From contig CALFWM010000012.1 of the NCBI GenBank assembly GCA_937928635.1, positions 1 to 64,000 of the forward strand: a stretch of DNA of 64,000 nt, given 5' to 3'. Below, in pieces: positions 32,585 through 41,096 of this stretch. The position numbers and the translations under genes were made by a program. How positions within the stretch are numbered: the first letter of the stretch is position 1; every line of letters starts with the position of its first letter. The notes beneath the pieces were generated by a model that was not told the origin of the DNA, ran no database searches, and saw only the letters and a list, made by a program, of their open reading frames with translations. This stretch comes from an uncultured Sulfitobacter sp. GTDB taxonomy: Bacteria; Pseudomonadota; Alphaproteobacteria; Rhodobacterales; Rhodobacteraceae.

Positions 32585-33982
32585 TTAGGATGCCGCCTTT
32601 AGCATGTCATTGGCTTTGAGATCTGCATAGGTCGCATCAAGCGCCTGTTTCGCGCGTTTGCCAAACAGGTCGATTTCTTCGGGTGTGATCACCAGCGGCG
32701 GTGAAATGATCATGCGGTCCCCAACATGGCGCATCACCAGATTGTTGGCAAAGCAGTGTTCGCGACAGATATAACCCACTTCGCCTTTCGTCCCGGCAAA
32801 GGCAGCACGGCTTTCGCGGTGCGGAGTCAGCGGCAAGGAGGCCATCATGCCAGATTGGTTCACACCGCCCACCAGTGGATGTTCGCCCAAGTTGTTCAAC
32901 ACACTGGTCAATGCGGGCATGGCGACGTTCTGGATGTGGCCGATCATGTCTTCTTCGTGCATGATGCGCAGGTTTTCCATTGCCACGGCCGCACAGACCG
33001 GGTGGCCCGAATAGGTGTAGCCATGGTTGAATTCGCAGGCGTTGATCACGGCCACGATTTCATCTGATACGATGGAGCCGCCAATGGGCGCATACCCTGA
33101 GCTGAGGCCCTTGGCGATGGTCATGATATCGGGCGTGATGCCAAGCGTTTGGGAGCCAAACCAATTGCCCGTTCTGCCAAATCCGCAAATCACCTCATCC
33201 GCGATCAGCAGCACCTCATGTTTGCGGCAAATGCGCTGGATTTCAGGCCAATAGGTTTGCGGTGGCACAATCACGCCACCTGCACCCTGCACAGGCTCAC
33301 CAATAAAGGCGGCGACGTTTTCGGCACCAAGCTCTTCGATCTTGGATTCCAATTCGCGGGCGCGCATGAGGCCAAATTCATCTTCGGTCATCTCACCGCC
33401 CTCAGCCCACCAATCAGGCTGGCCGATGTGATGAATGCCCGGAATGGGCAGGCCGCCCTGCGCGTGCATCGGTGTCATCCCACCAAGCGAGCCTGACCCG
33501 ATTGACGACCCGTGGTAAGCGTTCATCCGGCTGATGACATGGCTTTTCTCTGGTTGTCCTTTTTCGGCCCAATAGGTGCGTACCATCCGCAGGTTGGTGT
33601 CATTGGCCTCAGAGCCCGACCCGGCAAAGAAAACGTGGTTCAAATTGCCCGGCGCAAGATTTGCCAATTCAGTGGCCAGCGCGATGCCCGGCACATGGGT
33701 GGTTTGGAAAAAGGTGTTGTAATAGGGTAGCTCGTTCATTTGACGTGCCGCGACGGCCCCCATTTCAGGGCGACCATAGCCAAGGTTTACGCACCACAAA
33801 CCGGCCATCGCATCCAGAATTTCGTTGCCGTCGCTGTCGGTCAGAAATACGCCTTTGGCCCGTGTGATCACCCGGGCCCCTTTTGCCGCCAGCTCATTTC
33901 CTGTGGTGAACGGATGCATGTGGTGCGCTGCATCAAGGGCCTGCAATTCAGCAGTTGGCAGGTGATTTGTAATGGCTGTCAT
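32585..33982 (-). CDS. Class III (omega) aminotransferase, putrescine/beta-alanine:pyruvate type
   Basis: A 465-residue PLP enzyme of fold type I. HVFFAGSGSEANDTNLRMVR is the PLP phosphate site, VLLIADEVICGFGRTGNWFG the Asp-containing strand, and TIAKGLSSGYAPIGG the region of the Schiff-base Lys. N-terminal HHMHPFTTGNELAAKGARVI is typical of SpuC-like putrescine:pyruvate and taurine:pyruvate enzymes. AAAGGTG precedes the ATG. It faces a GntR regulator and a PuuB-like oxidase, so an amine substrate such as putrescine is the best guess. Confidence 0.9.
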   Translation of the reverse strand: MTAITNHLPTAELQALDAAHHMHPFTTGNELAAKGARVITRAKGVFLTDSDGNEILDAMAGLWCVNLGYGRPEMGAVAARQMNELPYYNTFFQTTHVPGIALATELANLAPGNLNHVFFAGSGSEANDTNLRMVRTYWAEKGQPEKSHVISRMNAYHGSSIGSGSLGGMTPMHAQGGLPIPGIHHIGQPDWWAEGGEMTEDEFGLMRARELESKIEELGAENVAAFIGEPVQGAGGVIVPPQTYWPEIQRICRKHEVLLIADEVICGFGRTGNWFGSQTLGITPDIMTIAKGLSSGYAPIGGSIVSDEIVAVINACEFNHGYTYSGHPVCAAVAMENLRIMHEEDMIGHIQNVAMPALTSVLNNLGEHPLVGGVNQSGMMASLPLTPHRESRAAFAGTKGEVGYICREHCFANNLVMRHVGDRMIISPPLVITPEEIDLFGKRAKQALDATYADLKANDMLKAAS

Positions 33983-34021
33983 GGCGGCACCTTTGGTTAC
34001 GGAAAAAGGGGAGGATGTCAG

Positions 34022-34036
34022 AATATGATCAAATTA
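34022..34036. promoter_or_regulatory. Palindromic AATnTGATCAnATT motif upstream of the aminotransferase
   Basis: AATATGATCAAATTA lies 40 nt upstream of the aminotransferase start and shares the exact 11-mer TGATCAAATTA with a site upstream of the oxidase gene (34847-34857). AAT-N-TGATCA-N-ATT is symmetric, as expected for a dimeric GntR/FCD regulator, whose gene lies between the two sites. Confidence 0.65.
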
Positions 34037-34065
34037 TGTGAAGTCAATCGACGGGTAGCAGTTAA

Positions 34066-34755
34066 TCAAGCGCTTTCAAAAGCCAGGCGCATTTGCCTGG
34101 TGCCTTGTGCCACGTCCTCTGACATGGCGTTGCCGGCGGCACCCACATCCCCAACACGTAATGCGGCAAGCAAGTCCGCGTGTTTGTCAGGCAAATTTGA
34201 GGTGCCAAAACGCCCGCACACCACGCGTAAGGAGGGCCCAAACCGCAACCACAGCCGATCAACAGTTGCGGCCATGATTGGGGCGGCTGCACCATCATAG
34301 ATGGTCGTGTGAAAGCGGTAGTTGTTTGTCAGGTATCTGCCGATATCACCTGCGGTGATGGCACTGTTCAGGGCCTCATCAATAGCTTGTAGCCTGCGCA
34401 ACCGTTCTGGCGTGATCTGATTGGCCGTACGGCGCGCAAGCTCTGGCTCCAATGCTGCACGCATAAAACCCAATTCGTCCATGCACTCGGCGGTTAAAAG
34501 GGGCACGTTTACCCGGCGGTTGCCCTGATGGACAAGCGCGCCTTCGGCAATCAGGCGGCGCAATGCTTCGCGCACGGGGGTCATGCCCGCGCCAAGCGTG
34601 GCAGTCAGGCCCTGAATGGTGACGGCCTGCCCCGGGGCCAGGTCGCCAAACAGGATCATGGCCCGCAGCCGCTCATACACGTGTTGATGGGCCGGGGTCT
34701 TGGCCGTTGCATCAACACGGAATGGGCTGGTCGCTGGTGGTTGTTCTGCATGCAT
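34066..34755 (-). CDS. GntR-family transcriptional regulator (FCD domain)
   Basis: A 229-residue regulator. The N-terminal winged helix (HVYERLRAMILFGDLAPGQA, MTPVREALRRLIAEGALV) is followed by an all-helical FCD ligand-binding domain with the usual metal-ligand His spacing (NNYRFHTTIYDG, then KHADLLAALRVGD). ATG at 34755 was preferred; a GTG at 34770 is an alternative and neither has a strong ribosome binding site. It lies between the two amine catabolism genes and probably represses both through the shared palindromic motif. Confidence 0.9.
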   Translation of the reverse strand: MHAEQPPATSPFRVDATAKTPAHQHVYERLRAMILFGDLAPGQAVTIQGLTATLGAGMTPVREALRRLIAEGALVHQGNRRVNVPLLTAECMDELGFMRAALEPELARRTANQITPERLRRLQAIDEALNSAITAGDIGRYLTNNYRFHTTIYDGAAAPIMAATVDRLWLRFGPSLRVVCGRFGTSNLPDKHADLLAALRVGDVGAAGNAMSEDVAQGTRQMRLAFESA

Positions 34756-34843
34756 GACGTTTCGCTTCACCCTGAAAACTTGCTTGGTCTCACTATGGCA
34801 GGTCTTGAAGGAAAGCGTAATTCAACTTGTCGCAAGGATGGAA

Positions 34844-34857
34844 ACTTGATCAAATTA
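34844..34857. promoter_or_regulatory. Palindromic TTGATCAA-type motif upstream of the oxidase gene
   Basis: ACTTGATCAAATTA carries TGATCAAATTA (34847-34857), identical to the motif upstream of the aminotransferase, and lies 77 nt before the oxidase start and about 90 nt from the GntR start. It is the second half of the shared operator set inferred for the GntR/FCD regulator. Confidence 0.65.
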
Positions 34858-34933
34858 GGGGGAGGGTGCCGCCGGGAACAGATCAGGTGATCAATGCGGC
34901 GCATCTCCAACAGGGCGATGGAGCTGTCGGTTC

Positions 34934-36262
34934 ATGAAACGGATTTACCCGGACTATGCCTATGGCACCGCGCCACGTGCGGGATGTTGGTGGGATGAAA
35001 CCTGCGATATCCCGGATCGCGCAGCGCTGAGGACAGATAAAAAATGTGACGTGGCCATTGTTGGTGGCGGGTTCACCGGGATCAGCGCAGCCCTGCATCT
35101 GGCAGAGGCGGGCGTCGATGTGACCGTGCTGGAAAATCACGACGTTGGGTTCGGGGCATCAGGGCGCAATGGTGGGTTTTGCTGCCTTGGCGGGGGACGG
35201 TTTAGCAACGCTGCGCTGGAGAAGAAGGTTGGTTATGACGGACGGGTCGAATGGCGGCAGGCGGAGGTTGCATCGGTTCAATTGGTCGAAGACCTGATTG
35301 CGCGTTTCGATCTTGAGGTTGATCGCCACTCAGACGGTGAAACGCAGATGGCGCACCGCCCCAAGGATTATGCAGCGATGCAGGATGAGGTTGCAGAATG
35401 TGCCGAAACCTACGGGGTTGAGGCCCGTTTGACCCCGCCTGCCGATCTGGAAGGGGCGGGCATGAATGCCGGGTTTCATGGCGCATTGACGATCCCGCTT
35501 GGGTTTGGCCTGAACCCGCGCAAGTACATCACCGGGTTGGCCGCCGCTGCTGAGACTGCAGGGGCTCAGATTTTTCACAACACCGCTGTTACTGAGATTT
35601 CGCAAACCTTGAATGGGATTTGTTTGCACACTGCACAGGGGAGCGTCACAGCGAAACGCGTCATCATTGCAACAAACGGTTACGCATCAGAAGACGTGCC
35701 GCAGTGGTTGGCCGGGCGCTATATGCCGACCCAGTCCAGCGTGATTGTGACACGTCCGTTGACCCAGTCTGAGCTTGGCGCGCAGGGCTGGACGACATCG
35801 CAAATGGCCTACGATACACGCAACCTGCTGCATTACTTTCGCCTGATGCCTGACAATCGCATGTTGTTTGGTGTCCGCGGCGGGCTGTTGGCATCAAAAA
35901 GCGCGGACCAACGCGCCATTGCGCGCGCGCGTGCAGATTTTGAACAGATGTTTCCCGCCTGGAAAGACGTTGAAACCCCACACAGTTGGTCCGGAATGGT
36001 CTGTCTCGCCCGTGACCAGATGCCCTTTGCCGGAGAGATACCCGGCCAGCCAGGTCTATTCACCAGCATGTGCTATCATGGCAATGGGGTCGCGATGGCA
36101 AGCTATTTAGGTGCGCTGCTTGCTGATCTTGTGCAGGACAAAGTGCCGGGCCGTGTCTATCCGCAGATCATACAGCGCCCTTTGTCAAAATTTGAACTGG
36201 GGCGTTTCCGACGTGCTGTGATGCCATTGGCTTATGCATGGTATGCATTGGCAGATCGGTAG
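34934..36262 (+). CDS. FAD-dependent oxidoreductase, gamma-glutamylputrescine oxidase-like
   Basis: A 442-residue DAO-family flavoenzyme. It starts with the PuuB-like motif YAYGTAPRAGCWWDETCDIP, then a Rossmann FAD motif at residues 41-46 (GGGFTGISAALHLAEAGVDV), GFGASGRNGGFCCLGGGRFS, and ends with SWSGMVCLARDQMPFAGEIP and the FAD-binding GNGVAMASYLGALLADL. Together with the aminotransferase and GntR regulator it forms a polyamine/amine catabolism locus. Without a gamma-glutamyl-putrescine synthetase gene nearby, the substrate may be another amine. Confidence 0.88.
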   Translation: MKRIYPDYAYGTAPRAGCWWDETCDIPDRAALRTDKKCDVAIVGGGFTGISAALHLAEAGVDVTVLENHDVGFGASGRNGGFCCLGGGRFSNAALEKKVGYDGRVEWRQAEVASVQLVEDLIARFDLEVDRHSDGETQMAHRPKDYAAMQDEVAECAETYGVEARLTPPADLEGAGMNAGFHGALTIPLGFGLNPRKYITGLAAAAETAGAQIFHNTAVTEISQTLNGICLHTAQGSVTAKRVIIATNGYASEDVPQWLAGRYMPTQSSVIVTRPLTQSELGAQGWTTSQMAYDTRNLLHYFRLMPDNRMLFGVRGGLLASKSADQRAIARARADFEQMFPAWKDVETPHSWSGMVCLARDQMPFAGEIPGQPGLFTSMCYHGNGVAMASYLGALLADLVQDKVPGRVYPQIIQRPLSKFELGRFRRAVMPLAYAWYALADR

Positions 36263-36313
36263 GGTTGCGTGATGACCGGCCATCGCTCTGTCGCGAAACC
36301 CTCCACCGACCCC

Positions 36314-36333
36314 GTTTTGCTGTGGTGCAAAAC
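36314..36333. terminator. Perfect hairpin between the oxidase and flgD genes
   Basis: GTTTTGC-TGTGGT-GCAAAAC: 7-bp stem, 6-nt loop, in the gap between convergent genes (oxidase ends at 36262, flgD stop at 36388). It lacks a T-run on either side and the stem is AT-rich, so it may be a weak bidirectional terminator. Confidence 0.4.
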
Positions 36334-36387
36334 AAAGCCGGTGAAGGATACGCCTCGCAATTTCTCAGTGCATGTTGCGTGTTTGGT

Positions 36388-37068
36388 TCAGGATACCGGT
36401 TGGCGAATCCCGGTCACGGCAGAGGCCAATATCGCAGCACCGCTTTGAAGGATCAGTACGGCCTGACCATCCTGTGCGCGCGCCTCGGTGATACGAGAGT
36501 AGGTTTCGGCCTGATCGGTCACCAATACCTCACCGCCCGCGCGGCTTTCGATTTCAAAGCGATAGGCCCCTGCGGGGAAGGGGGACCCATCGTCACTGAC
36601 GCCAGCCCAATCTACGGGTTCAGCAGAGACTGGCAGACGCTGGCGTTGCACCTCAGCGTCATTGCTGTCGTAGACCACCAGCACAACCTCATCAGCCGTG
36701 GCAACGGGATTGGGGTTGATGGTGATTGGTGTCCCGTCAAATTGGACCGGTGCGGTGCTGCGCGCCTCCATCCCGATCCAGCCTGCCATTTGAGCCATGG
36801 ATCCGGCCCCCAGTTGCGTGCTTAATCCGGTAAGCAGATCGTTCGAAAGTACCTGTTGTTCCACCATAGAAAACTGGGCCAATTGCGCTGCGTATTCGGA
36901 GGAATCAATAGGCTCCAACGGATCCTGAAACCGCGCCTGCGCTGTCAGCATTTTCAAAAAGGTCTCAAAATCTGATGACAATGCACTGGCTGAACTGGCA
37001 GTGTTTGGCGTTGTCGTAGGGGGCGGGTTCGTGAGTGGCGTACCGGTTGTGGGTGTTGGGGCTAACAT
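36388..37068 (-). CDS. flgD: Flagellar hook assembly scaffold FlgD
   Basis: A 226-residue protein needed to cap the growing hook. A Pro/Thr-rich N-terminus is followed by the signature FlgD segment DFETFLKMLTAQARFQDPLE and SSEYAAQLAQFSMVEQQVLS, then FlgD tudor/Ig-like domains (PVDWAGVSDDGSPFPAGAYR). Start at 37068 (MLAPTPTTG) with AAGGAC upstream; the frame continues to 37227 but overlaps fliK. It follows fliK by 13 nt, forming a fliK-flgD unit. Confidence 0.92.
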   Translation of the reverse strand: MLAPTPTTGTPLTNPPPTTTPNTASSASALSSDFETFLKMLTAQARFQDPLEPIDSSEYAAQLAQFSMVEQQVLSNDLLTGLSTQLGAGSMAQMAGWIGMEARSTAPVQFDGTPITINPNPVATADEVVLVVYDSNDAEVQRQRLPVSAEPVDWAGVSDDGSPFPAGAYRFEIESRAGGEVLVTDQAETYSRITEARAQDGQAVLILQSGAAILASAVTGIRQPVS

Positions 37069-37081
37069 GATTTTGTCCTTT

Positions 37082-38899
37082 TCAAAGGCGTAGATCGACA
37101 CCGCTGCCGGTGTCGGATGCAAGGTGGATGGTGGCAGCAGGGACGGTTGATTGCGTGTCCTGTTCCGGGGCATTGGCGGATGCGGATTGGTCAGTATCAT
37201 CTGATGAACCAGGATCGCTCCCCTCAAAGGAAAACGCGATATTAGTGTATCCCATAGCCTGAAAATCCTGGCCCAACTGGTCGATATGGCGGCGCATCAA
37301 ATCCAGCGTTTCCGGTCGCTCTGCCGTTAAGCTGACAATGATCCCTGATTCCGCCTGCTGAACGCTGAGGCGCACCGCCCCCAATTCCTGGGATTTGAGC
37401 GTGATTTCGACAGGGCGATTGGGCTGTTGCTGCACGACCTCTGCCAACTGTCGCGCGATATGCGGGGGCAATTCGGCGCGATTTAGATGTTGTGGCGTGG
37501 CGGTGGCCGTTGTTGCAGCAAAGGGTGACAGCCGCGGTTCCCCTGTGATGGGGTCGATTGCGATCAAGTCTTTTGGCATTCCCGGATCAGGAAGTGTTGC
37601 CGCAATCCCCGCCCAAGGCGTGAGCGGCACGACCTGTTTGGTATTCGCAAACGCCTGATTTGTCATGACCGTTAGCTGAGGTTCAGAGCGATGCAAAACG
37701 CGGCGTGTCTCATCAGAACCCGCCTGTTTACCGGCTGTTGGCAAATACGCGCCAACCCTTGTTTCAGCCCCAACAGATGCTGTTGAGAGCGCAGTTTTTG
37801 CGGTTTGAACCGGTGTATCCGGGGGCGTTGTCGTTGCGGTTTGCGTCGGCTGTGAGTCTGCCGCGACGCGCGTGCCAGCCCAACTGCCGTTGGTTTGAAG
37901 GGGCTGTTCCACGATGGTTTTTCCAGCGGGCACAGCTGTTGCCGGCGCGGTGTGAACGTCAGCAACCAGTTTTGGCTGCGTGTTGGGCAAAGACAACGCA
38001 CCAGTCCCTTTCTCACCACTTCCTGTTTGCGCGACCGCTTCGGCATTTGATGCCACCGGCGGAACACCAGTTATGCCAGCGGGTAGGGATACATTTTTGA
38101 TTGTCTCAGCAGGCCGATGATCAAAGCGGGCAATCAACTTGCTTTGAAATGCGTGGGCCGGATCAGACCGGCTGGATTCGGACTGAGTCTGTTTGGGTTC
38201 CGGTACGTTTGGAAACCGGGGTCGCAACACCAATGGGTCTGATTCGGCGGACGCGGTCCGTTGATCCTGCGCGCTTGAGGTAAGGATTTCTGAACCATGG
38301 CGCGCATTTGATTCTGGGGGATGTACCTCTGTACCCGCAGCGGTCGACGCGGTTGATGGACGTCCTGTTTGAACAGCGGCCACCTGCCAGGGGTCAATTT
38401 CCCCGGATGTTTGTGCACCCGCTGCGGCGGGTTTGGCTGGAATGCCATCTGCGATATCTTGCGGTGACGTTGGTGGCGTGGCCTTGCCTTGCGCCACTGA
38501 ATTATTGTGTTCTTTTGGCGGCTCATCAGCACCGAGCGCGGTGTCTGGTTTTGTTGCCGCGCCTTTAGGCTGTTCGGCTAGAGAATCGGCAACATCGTTC
38601 TGTTCAGCGTTTTTTGCGGTTTGCGGGTCCGGGGGCACATCGCCATCTGGCAGCGGTGGTTGTGCCTTTGCATCGCTGGTGCCGTTCGATGTGCGCAACG
38701 CATTGCTTGCAAAAACCGAAGCGAAAGTATCGCGCGTTGATAAGTCGCGGCTCTTGCTGTTGAGTCGGGGCAAATCCGTCGCGGCAGCGTCGGCGTTAGT
38801 GCTTTTGCCAGAAACAGGTGTGGTCGAGGATAGCAAAGGTATTTGCGATAGCACGTCTGAGCTCCGTGAATTCTTCTCCGGTTGGCGCACTATCCGCAT
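37082..38899 (-). CDS. fliK: Flagellar hook-length control protein FliK
   Basis: A 605-residue protein with a long, low-complexity N-terminal part rich in Ala, Pro, Gln, Thr (the molecular ruler region), and a C-terminal Flg_hook domain (PPHIARQLAEVVQQQPNRPV, EITLKSQELGAVRLSVQQAE, ETLDLMRRHIDQLGQDFQ). It measures hook length and switches export from hook to filament. AAGGATGT precedes the ATG at 38899. It diverges from the rod-binding FlgJ-like gene, with 74 nt between. Confidence 0.9.
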   Translation of the reverse strand: MRIVRQPEKNSRSSDVLSQIPLLSSTTPVSGKSTNADAAATDLPRLNSKSRDLSTRDTFASVFASNALRTSNGTSDAKAQPPLPDGDVPPDPQTAKNAEQNDVADSLAEQPKGAATKPDTALGADEPPKEHNNSVAQGKATPPTSPQDIADGIPAKPAAAGAQTSGEIDPWQVAAVQTGRPSTASTAAGTEVHPPESNARHGSEILTSSAQDQRTASAESDPLVLRPRFPNVPEPKQTQSESSRSDPAHAFQSKLIARFDHRPAETIKNVSLPAGITGVPPVASNAEAVAQTGSGEKGTGALSLPNTQPKLVADVHTAPATAVPAGKTIVEQPLQTNGSWAGTRVAADSQPTQTATTTPPDTPVQTAKTALSTASVGAETRVGAYLPTAGKQAGSDETRRVLHRSEPQLTVMTNQAFANTKQVVPLTPWAGIAATLPDPGMPKDLIAIDPITGEPRLSPFAATTATATPQHLNRAELPPHIARQLAEVVQQQPNRPVEITLKSQELGAVRLSVQQAESGIIVSLTAERPETLDLMRRHIDQLGQDFQAMGYTNIAFSFEGSDPGSSDDTDQSASANAPEQDTQSTVPAATIHLASDTGSGVDLRL

Positions 38900-38973
38900 A
38901 CATCCTTACCGATTGTTTACTGATGTGAGTCCAAACTCCGGGAAAGTACTCAGCAATTTAAGGACCATTTTGT

Positions 38974-39252
38974 ATGACGCCGATCATAGCTCCTGTTCAA
39001 ACCCCCGGCCTGGCCCCTGCCAAAGATGCGGCCCTGCGTGAGGCCGCGCAAAAGTTGGAAGCAACGTTTTTGGCCGAAATGTTGAAAGCCGCCGGTCTTG
39101 GCAAAAGCCGTGATTCCTTTGGCGGCGGTGCCGGTGAGGATCAGTTTGGATCGTTTCTGGTCCAGGAACAGGCCATGCTGATGGTGCGTGCTGGCGGCAT
39201 TGGATTAAGCGAAGCGTTGTTCGAGACACTGAAGGAGCGAGAAAATGAGTGA
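38974..39252 (+). CDS. FlgJ-like rod-binding protein (N-terminal domain only)
   Basis: A 92-residue protein matching the N-terminal rod-binding domain of FlgJ (ALREAAQKLEATFLAEMLKA, QFGSFLVQEQAMLMVRAGGI) without the C-terminal muramidase domain. It should act as a rod cap during assembly. Single-domain FlgJ is common in alphaproteobacteria, with the muramidase encoded separately. AAGGACC precedes the ATG. The next gene starts 8 nt before its stop. Confidence 0.85.
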   Translation: MTPIIAPVQTPGLAPAKDAALREAAQKLEATFLAEMLKAAGLGKSRDSFGGGAGEDQFGSFLVQEQAMLMVRAGGIGLSEALFETLKERENE

Positions 39253-39595
39253 TGAAATGAACCTGGATGCACTGGATGAATTGCTTGAGGCAGAGCGCGA
39301 AGCGTTGCTGACCGGTGATCTTGTCAAGCTGACAGAGATGTTGCCGGCCAAAGAGGCCCTGATGAATGCATTGAACGAAGAAGCGCCAACAGATTTGCCT
39401 GCGTTGCTGGAACTTGATGGCAAGGTGCGCCGCAATCAGCTGTTGTTGGATGGCGCGTTGGAAGGGATTCGCGATGTTGCAAAGCGGATGGCCGACCTGC
39501 GACAAATGCGCGGTTCCCTAGAAACCTATGGGTCTGATGGTAAGAAGCACAACATTGATGTTGCAACGGACCACTCCGTTGAGCGCCGCGCCTAA
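39245..39595 (+). CDS. FlgN-like flagellar chaperone
   Basis: A 116-residue acidic, helical protein (DEMNLDALDELLEAEREALL, GDLVKLTEMLPAKEALMNAL) typical of FlgN-type chaperones for the hook-filament junction proteins. Overlaps the FlgJ-like gene by 8 nt and is co-transcribed. The FlgN assignment rests on helical pattern and position; other small flagellar coiled-coil proteins are possible. Confidence 0.7.
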   Translation: MSDEMNLDALDELLEAEREALLTGDLVKLTEMLPAKEALMNALNEEAPTDLPALLELDGKVRRNQLLLDGALEGIRDVAKRMADLRQMRGSLETYGSDGKKHNIDVATDHSVERRA

Positions 39596-39645
39596 GCGCA
39601 GTCATGAACGGTTGATTCAAAAGCATTGAATTGCGGTTTCCCGAA

Positions 39646-39660
39646 TTAGGAATGTGTTAA
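39646..39660 (+). promoter_or_regulatory. CtrA-like motif upstream of flagellin
   Basis: TTAG-GAATGTG-TTAA matches the CtrA consensus TTAA-N7-TTAA with one mismatch, 158 nt upstream of the flagellin start. CtrA controls flagellar genes in Rhodobacteraceae. Found together with similar single-mismatch sites in front of flgB/fliI, motA and fliF/fliL. Confidence 0.5.
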
Positions 39661-39818
39661 TGCAATAGCGGGCAAAGTGGCGCTGCATCCGAGGTCGGGT
39701 GGCGCATCGTCAGTTGAAAATAAATGGCGCATGTACTGGTCAGAATGGCATTTCGTCCAGCCCTTTGGGGGGTAGGACATCACGGACGCAAAGCGTCAAT
39801 GACTAAAGGAACATGCTA

Positions 39819-40643
39819 ATGTCTAGCATTCTTACCAATAACAGTGCGATGGTGGCTCTTCAGACTCTCAAGAGTATCAACAAAGACCTGTCTCAGACGC
39901 AAAACGCGATTTCTACTGGCAAAGACATCTCCTCTGCCAAAGACAACTCAGCAATCTGGGCGATTTCCAAGGTGATGGAATCTGACGTGTCTGGCTTTAA
40001 GGCCGTATCAGACTCCCTTGCGTTGGGTGAATCAACTGTTGCTGTTGCGTCCGCCGGTGCGGAGCAAATCTCCAACATCCTCAATGACATTAAGGAAAAG
40101 GTCGTTGCGGCGACGGGTGAAAACGTTGACTACACCAAGCTGACGGCTGATGTGACCGAGCTGACCAACCAGGTCACTTCCATCATCGGCGCGTCACAGT
40201 TCAACGGTTTTAACCTGCTGAACGATGATGCGGCTGATCTGACAGTCCTGTCCTCAATCGACCGTGACAGCGCAAATGCTGTGACAGCGTCCAACATCAC
40301 GGTGGCGTCGGTTGATTTCACATCCAACCTGGATCTGACAGATATTGACGTGACAGATGCGACCCAGGCGGAAGCCTCTATCGCCTTGATCGAAGCGCAT
40401 ATCCAGACTGCTGTGGATGGTGCTGCCGCACTTGGTGCATCAGCAAGCCGTATCAGTGATCAGCGCGAGTTTGTTGGCAAACTGACAGACGCGATGAAGT
40501 CGGGCATCGGGTCTCTCGTAGATGCGGATATGGAAGCGGCCTCTGCTAAGTTGCAAGCGCTTCAGACTCAGCAGCAGCTGGGTGTACAGGCTCTGTCGAT
40601 TGCCAATCAGGCACCGCAGACCATCCTGTCTCTGTTCCGTTAA
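39819..40643 (+). CDS. fliC: Flagellin
   Basis: A 274-residue filament subunit. Conserved D0/D1 N-terminus (SSILTNNSAMVALQTLKSIN, AISTGKDISSAKDNSAIWAI) and C-terminus (ASAKLQALQTQQQLGVQALS, IANQAPQTILSLFR) flank a short, Asp/Val/Thr-rich variable middle (about residues 140-190). This size is typical of roseobacter flagellins. AAGGA 8 nt before the ATG at 39819; an ATG at 39813 is too close to it. It is the sole flagellin gene in the window. A GC-rich hairpin follows, then flaF and flbT. Confidence 0.95.
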   Translation: MSSILTNNSAMVALQTLKSINKDLSQTQNAISTGKDISSAKDNSAIWAISKVMESDVSGFKAVSDSLALGESTVAVASAGAEQISNILNDIKEKVVAATGENVDYTKLTADVTELTNQVTSIIGASQFNGFNLLNDDAADLTVLSSIDRDSANAVTASNITVASVDFTSNLDLTDIDVTDATQAEASIALIEAHIQTAVDGAAALGASASRISDQREFVGKLTDAMKSGIGSLVDADMEAASAKLQALQTQQQLGVQALSIANQAPQTILSLFR

Positions 40644-40655
40644 GACAAAACAAGT

Positions 40656-40679
40656 AGGAGCGCGGCTGATCGCGCTCCT
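40656..40679 (+). terminator. GC-rich hairpin between flagellin and flaF
   Basis: AGGAGCGCG (40656-40664), loop GCTGAT, CGCGCTCCT (40671-40679): a perfect 9-bp stem, 13 nt after the flagellin stop. It lacks a T-run, so it probably stabilises the flagellin mRNA end or partially terminates, lowering flaF/flbT expression relative to flagellin. Confidence 0.7.
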
Positions 40680-40721
40680 GCACACCTGTCTCTGCCACCT
40701 GACAATATGTAAGGTTTTAAC

Positions 40722-41096
40722 GTGAACGCAACGTCCCTGGCCCAGCGCGCCTACGCGCCAACAGCAGCACCAACCCGGTCTGCCCGCAGCGTCGAATACG
40801 ACGTCGTTGCTCGCATCACACATCGCTTGAAAAAAGCCATTGAAGGTCGAAAACTGCCAGCCCTGCTGGAGGCACTGGAAGAGAACCGCAAACTCTGGAG
40901 CACCCTGGCCATCGACGTCGCAGATGACGAAAACGATCTGCCGGAAGATCTGCGCGCGCGGCTTTTCTACCTCTATGAATTTACCGAACATCATACACAG
41001 CAAGTTATCCGCAAGCGGATATCAGCGGTGCCTTTGCTAGAGATTAATATGGCCATTCTGCGTGGCCTCAAGAACGAAGGGCCAGTGGTATCATGA
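40722..41096 (+). CDS. flaF: Flagellar biosynthesis regulator FlaF
   Basis: A 124-residue protein of the FlaF family, which in Caulobacter promotes flagellin translation and secretion. Characteristic parts: QRAYAPTAAPTRSARSVEYD, LPALLEALEENRKLWSTLAI, DLPEDLRARLFYLYEFTEHH. GTG start at 40722 after TAAGG; it directly follows flagellin and its stop overlaps the flbT start by 4 nt. Confidence 0.92.
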   Translation: MNATSLAQRAYAPTAAPTRSARSVEYDVVARITHRLKKAIEGRKLPALLEALEENRKLWSTLAIDVADDENDLPEDLRARLFYLYEFTEHHTQQVIRKRISAVPLLEINMAILRGLKNEGPVVS

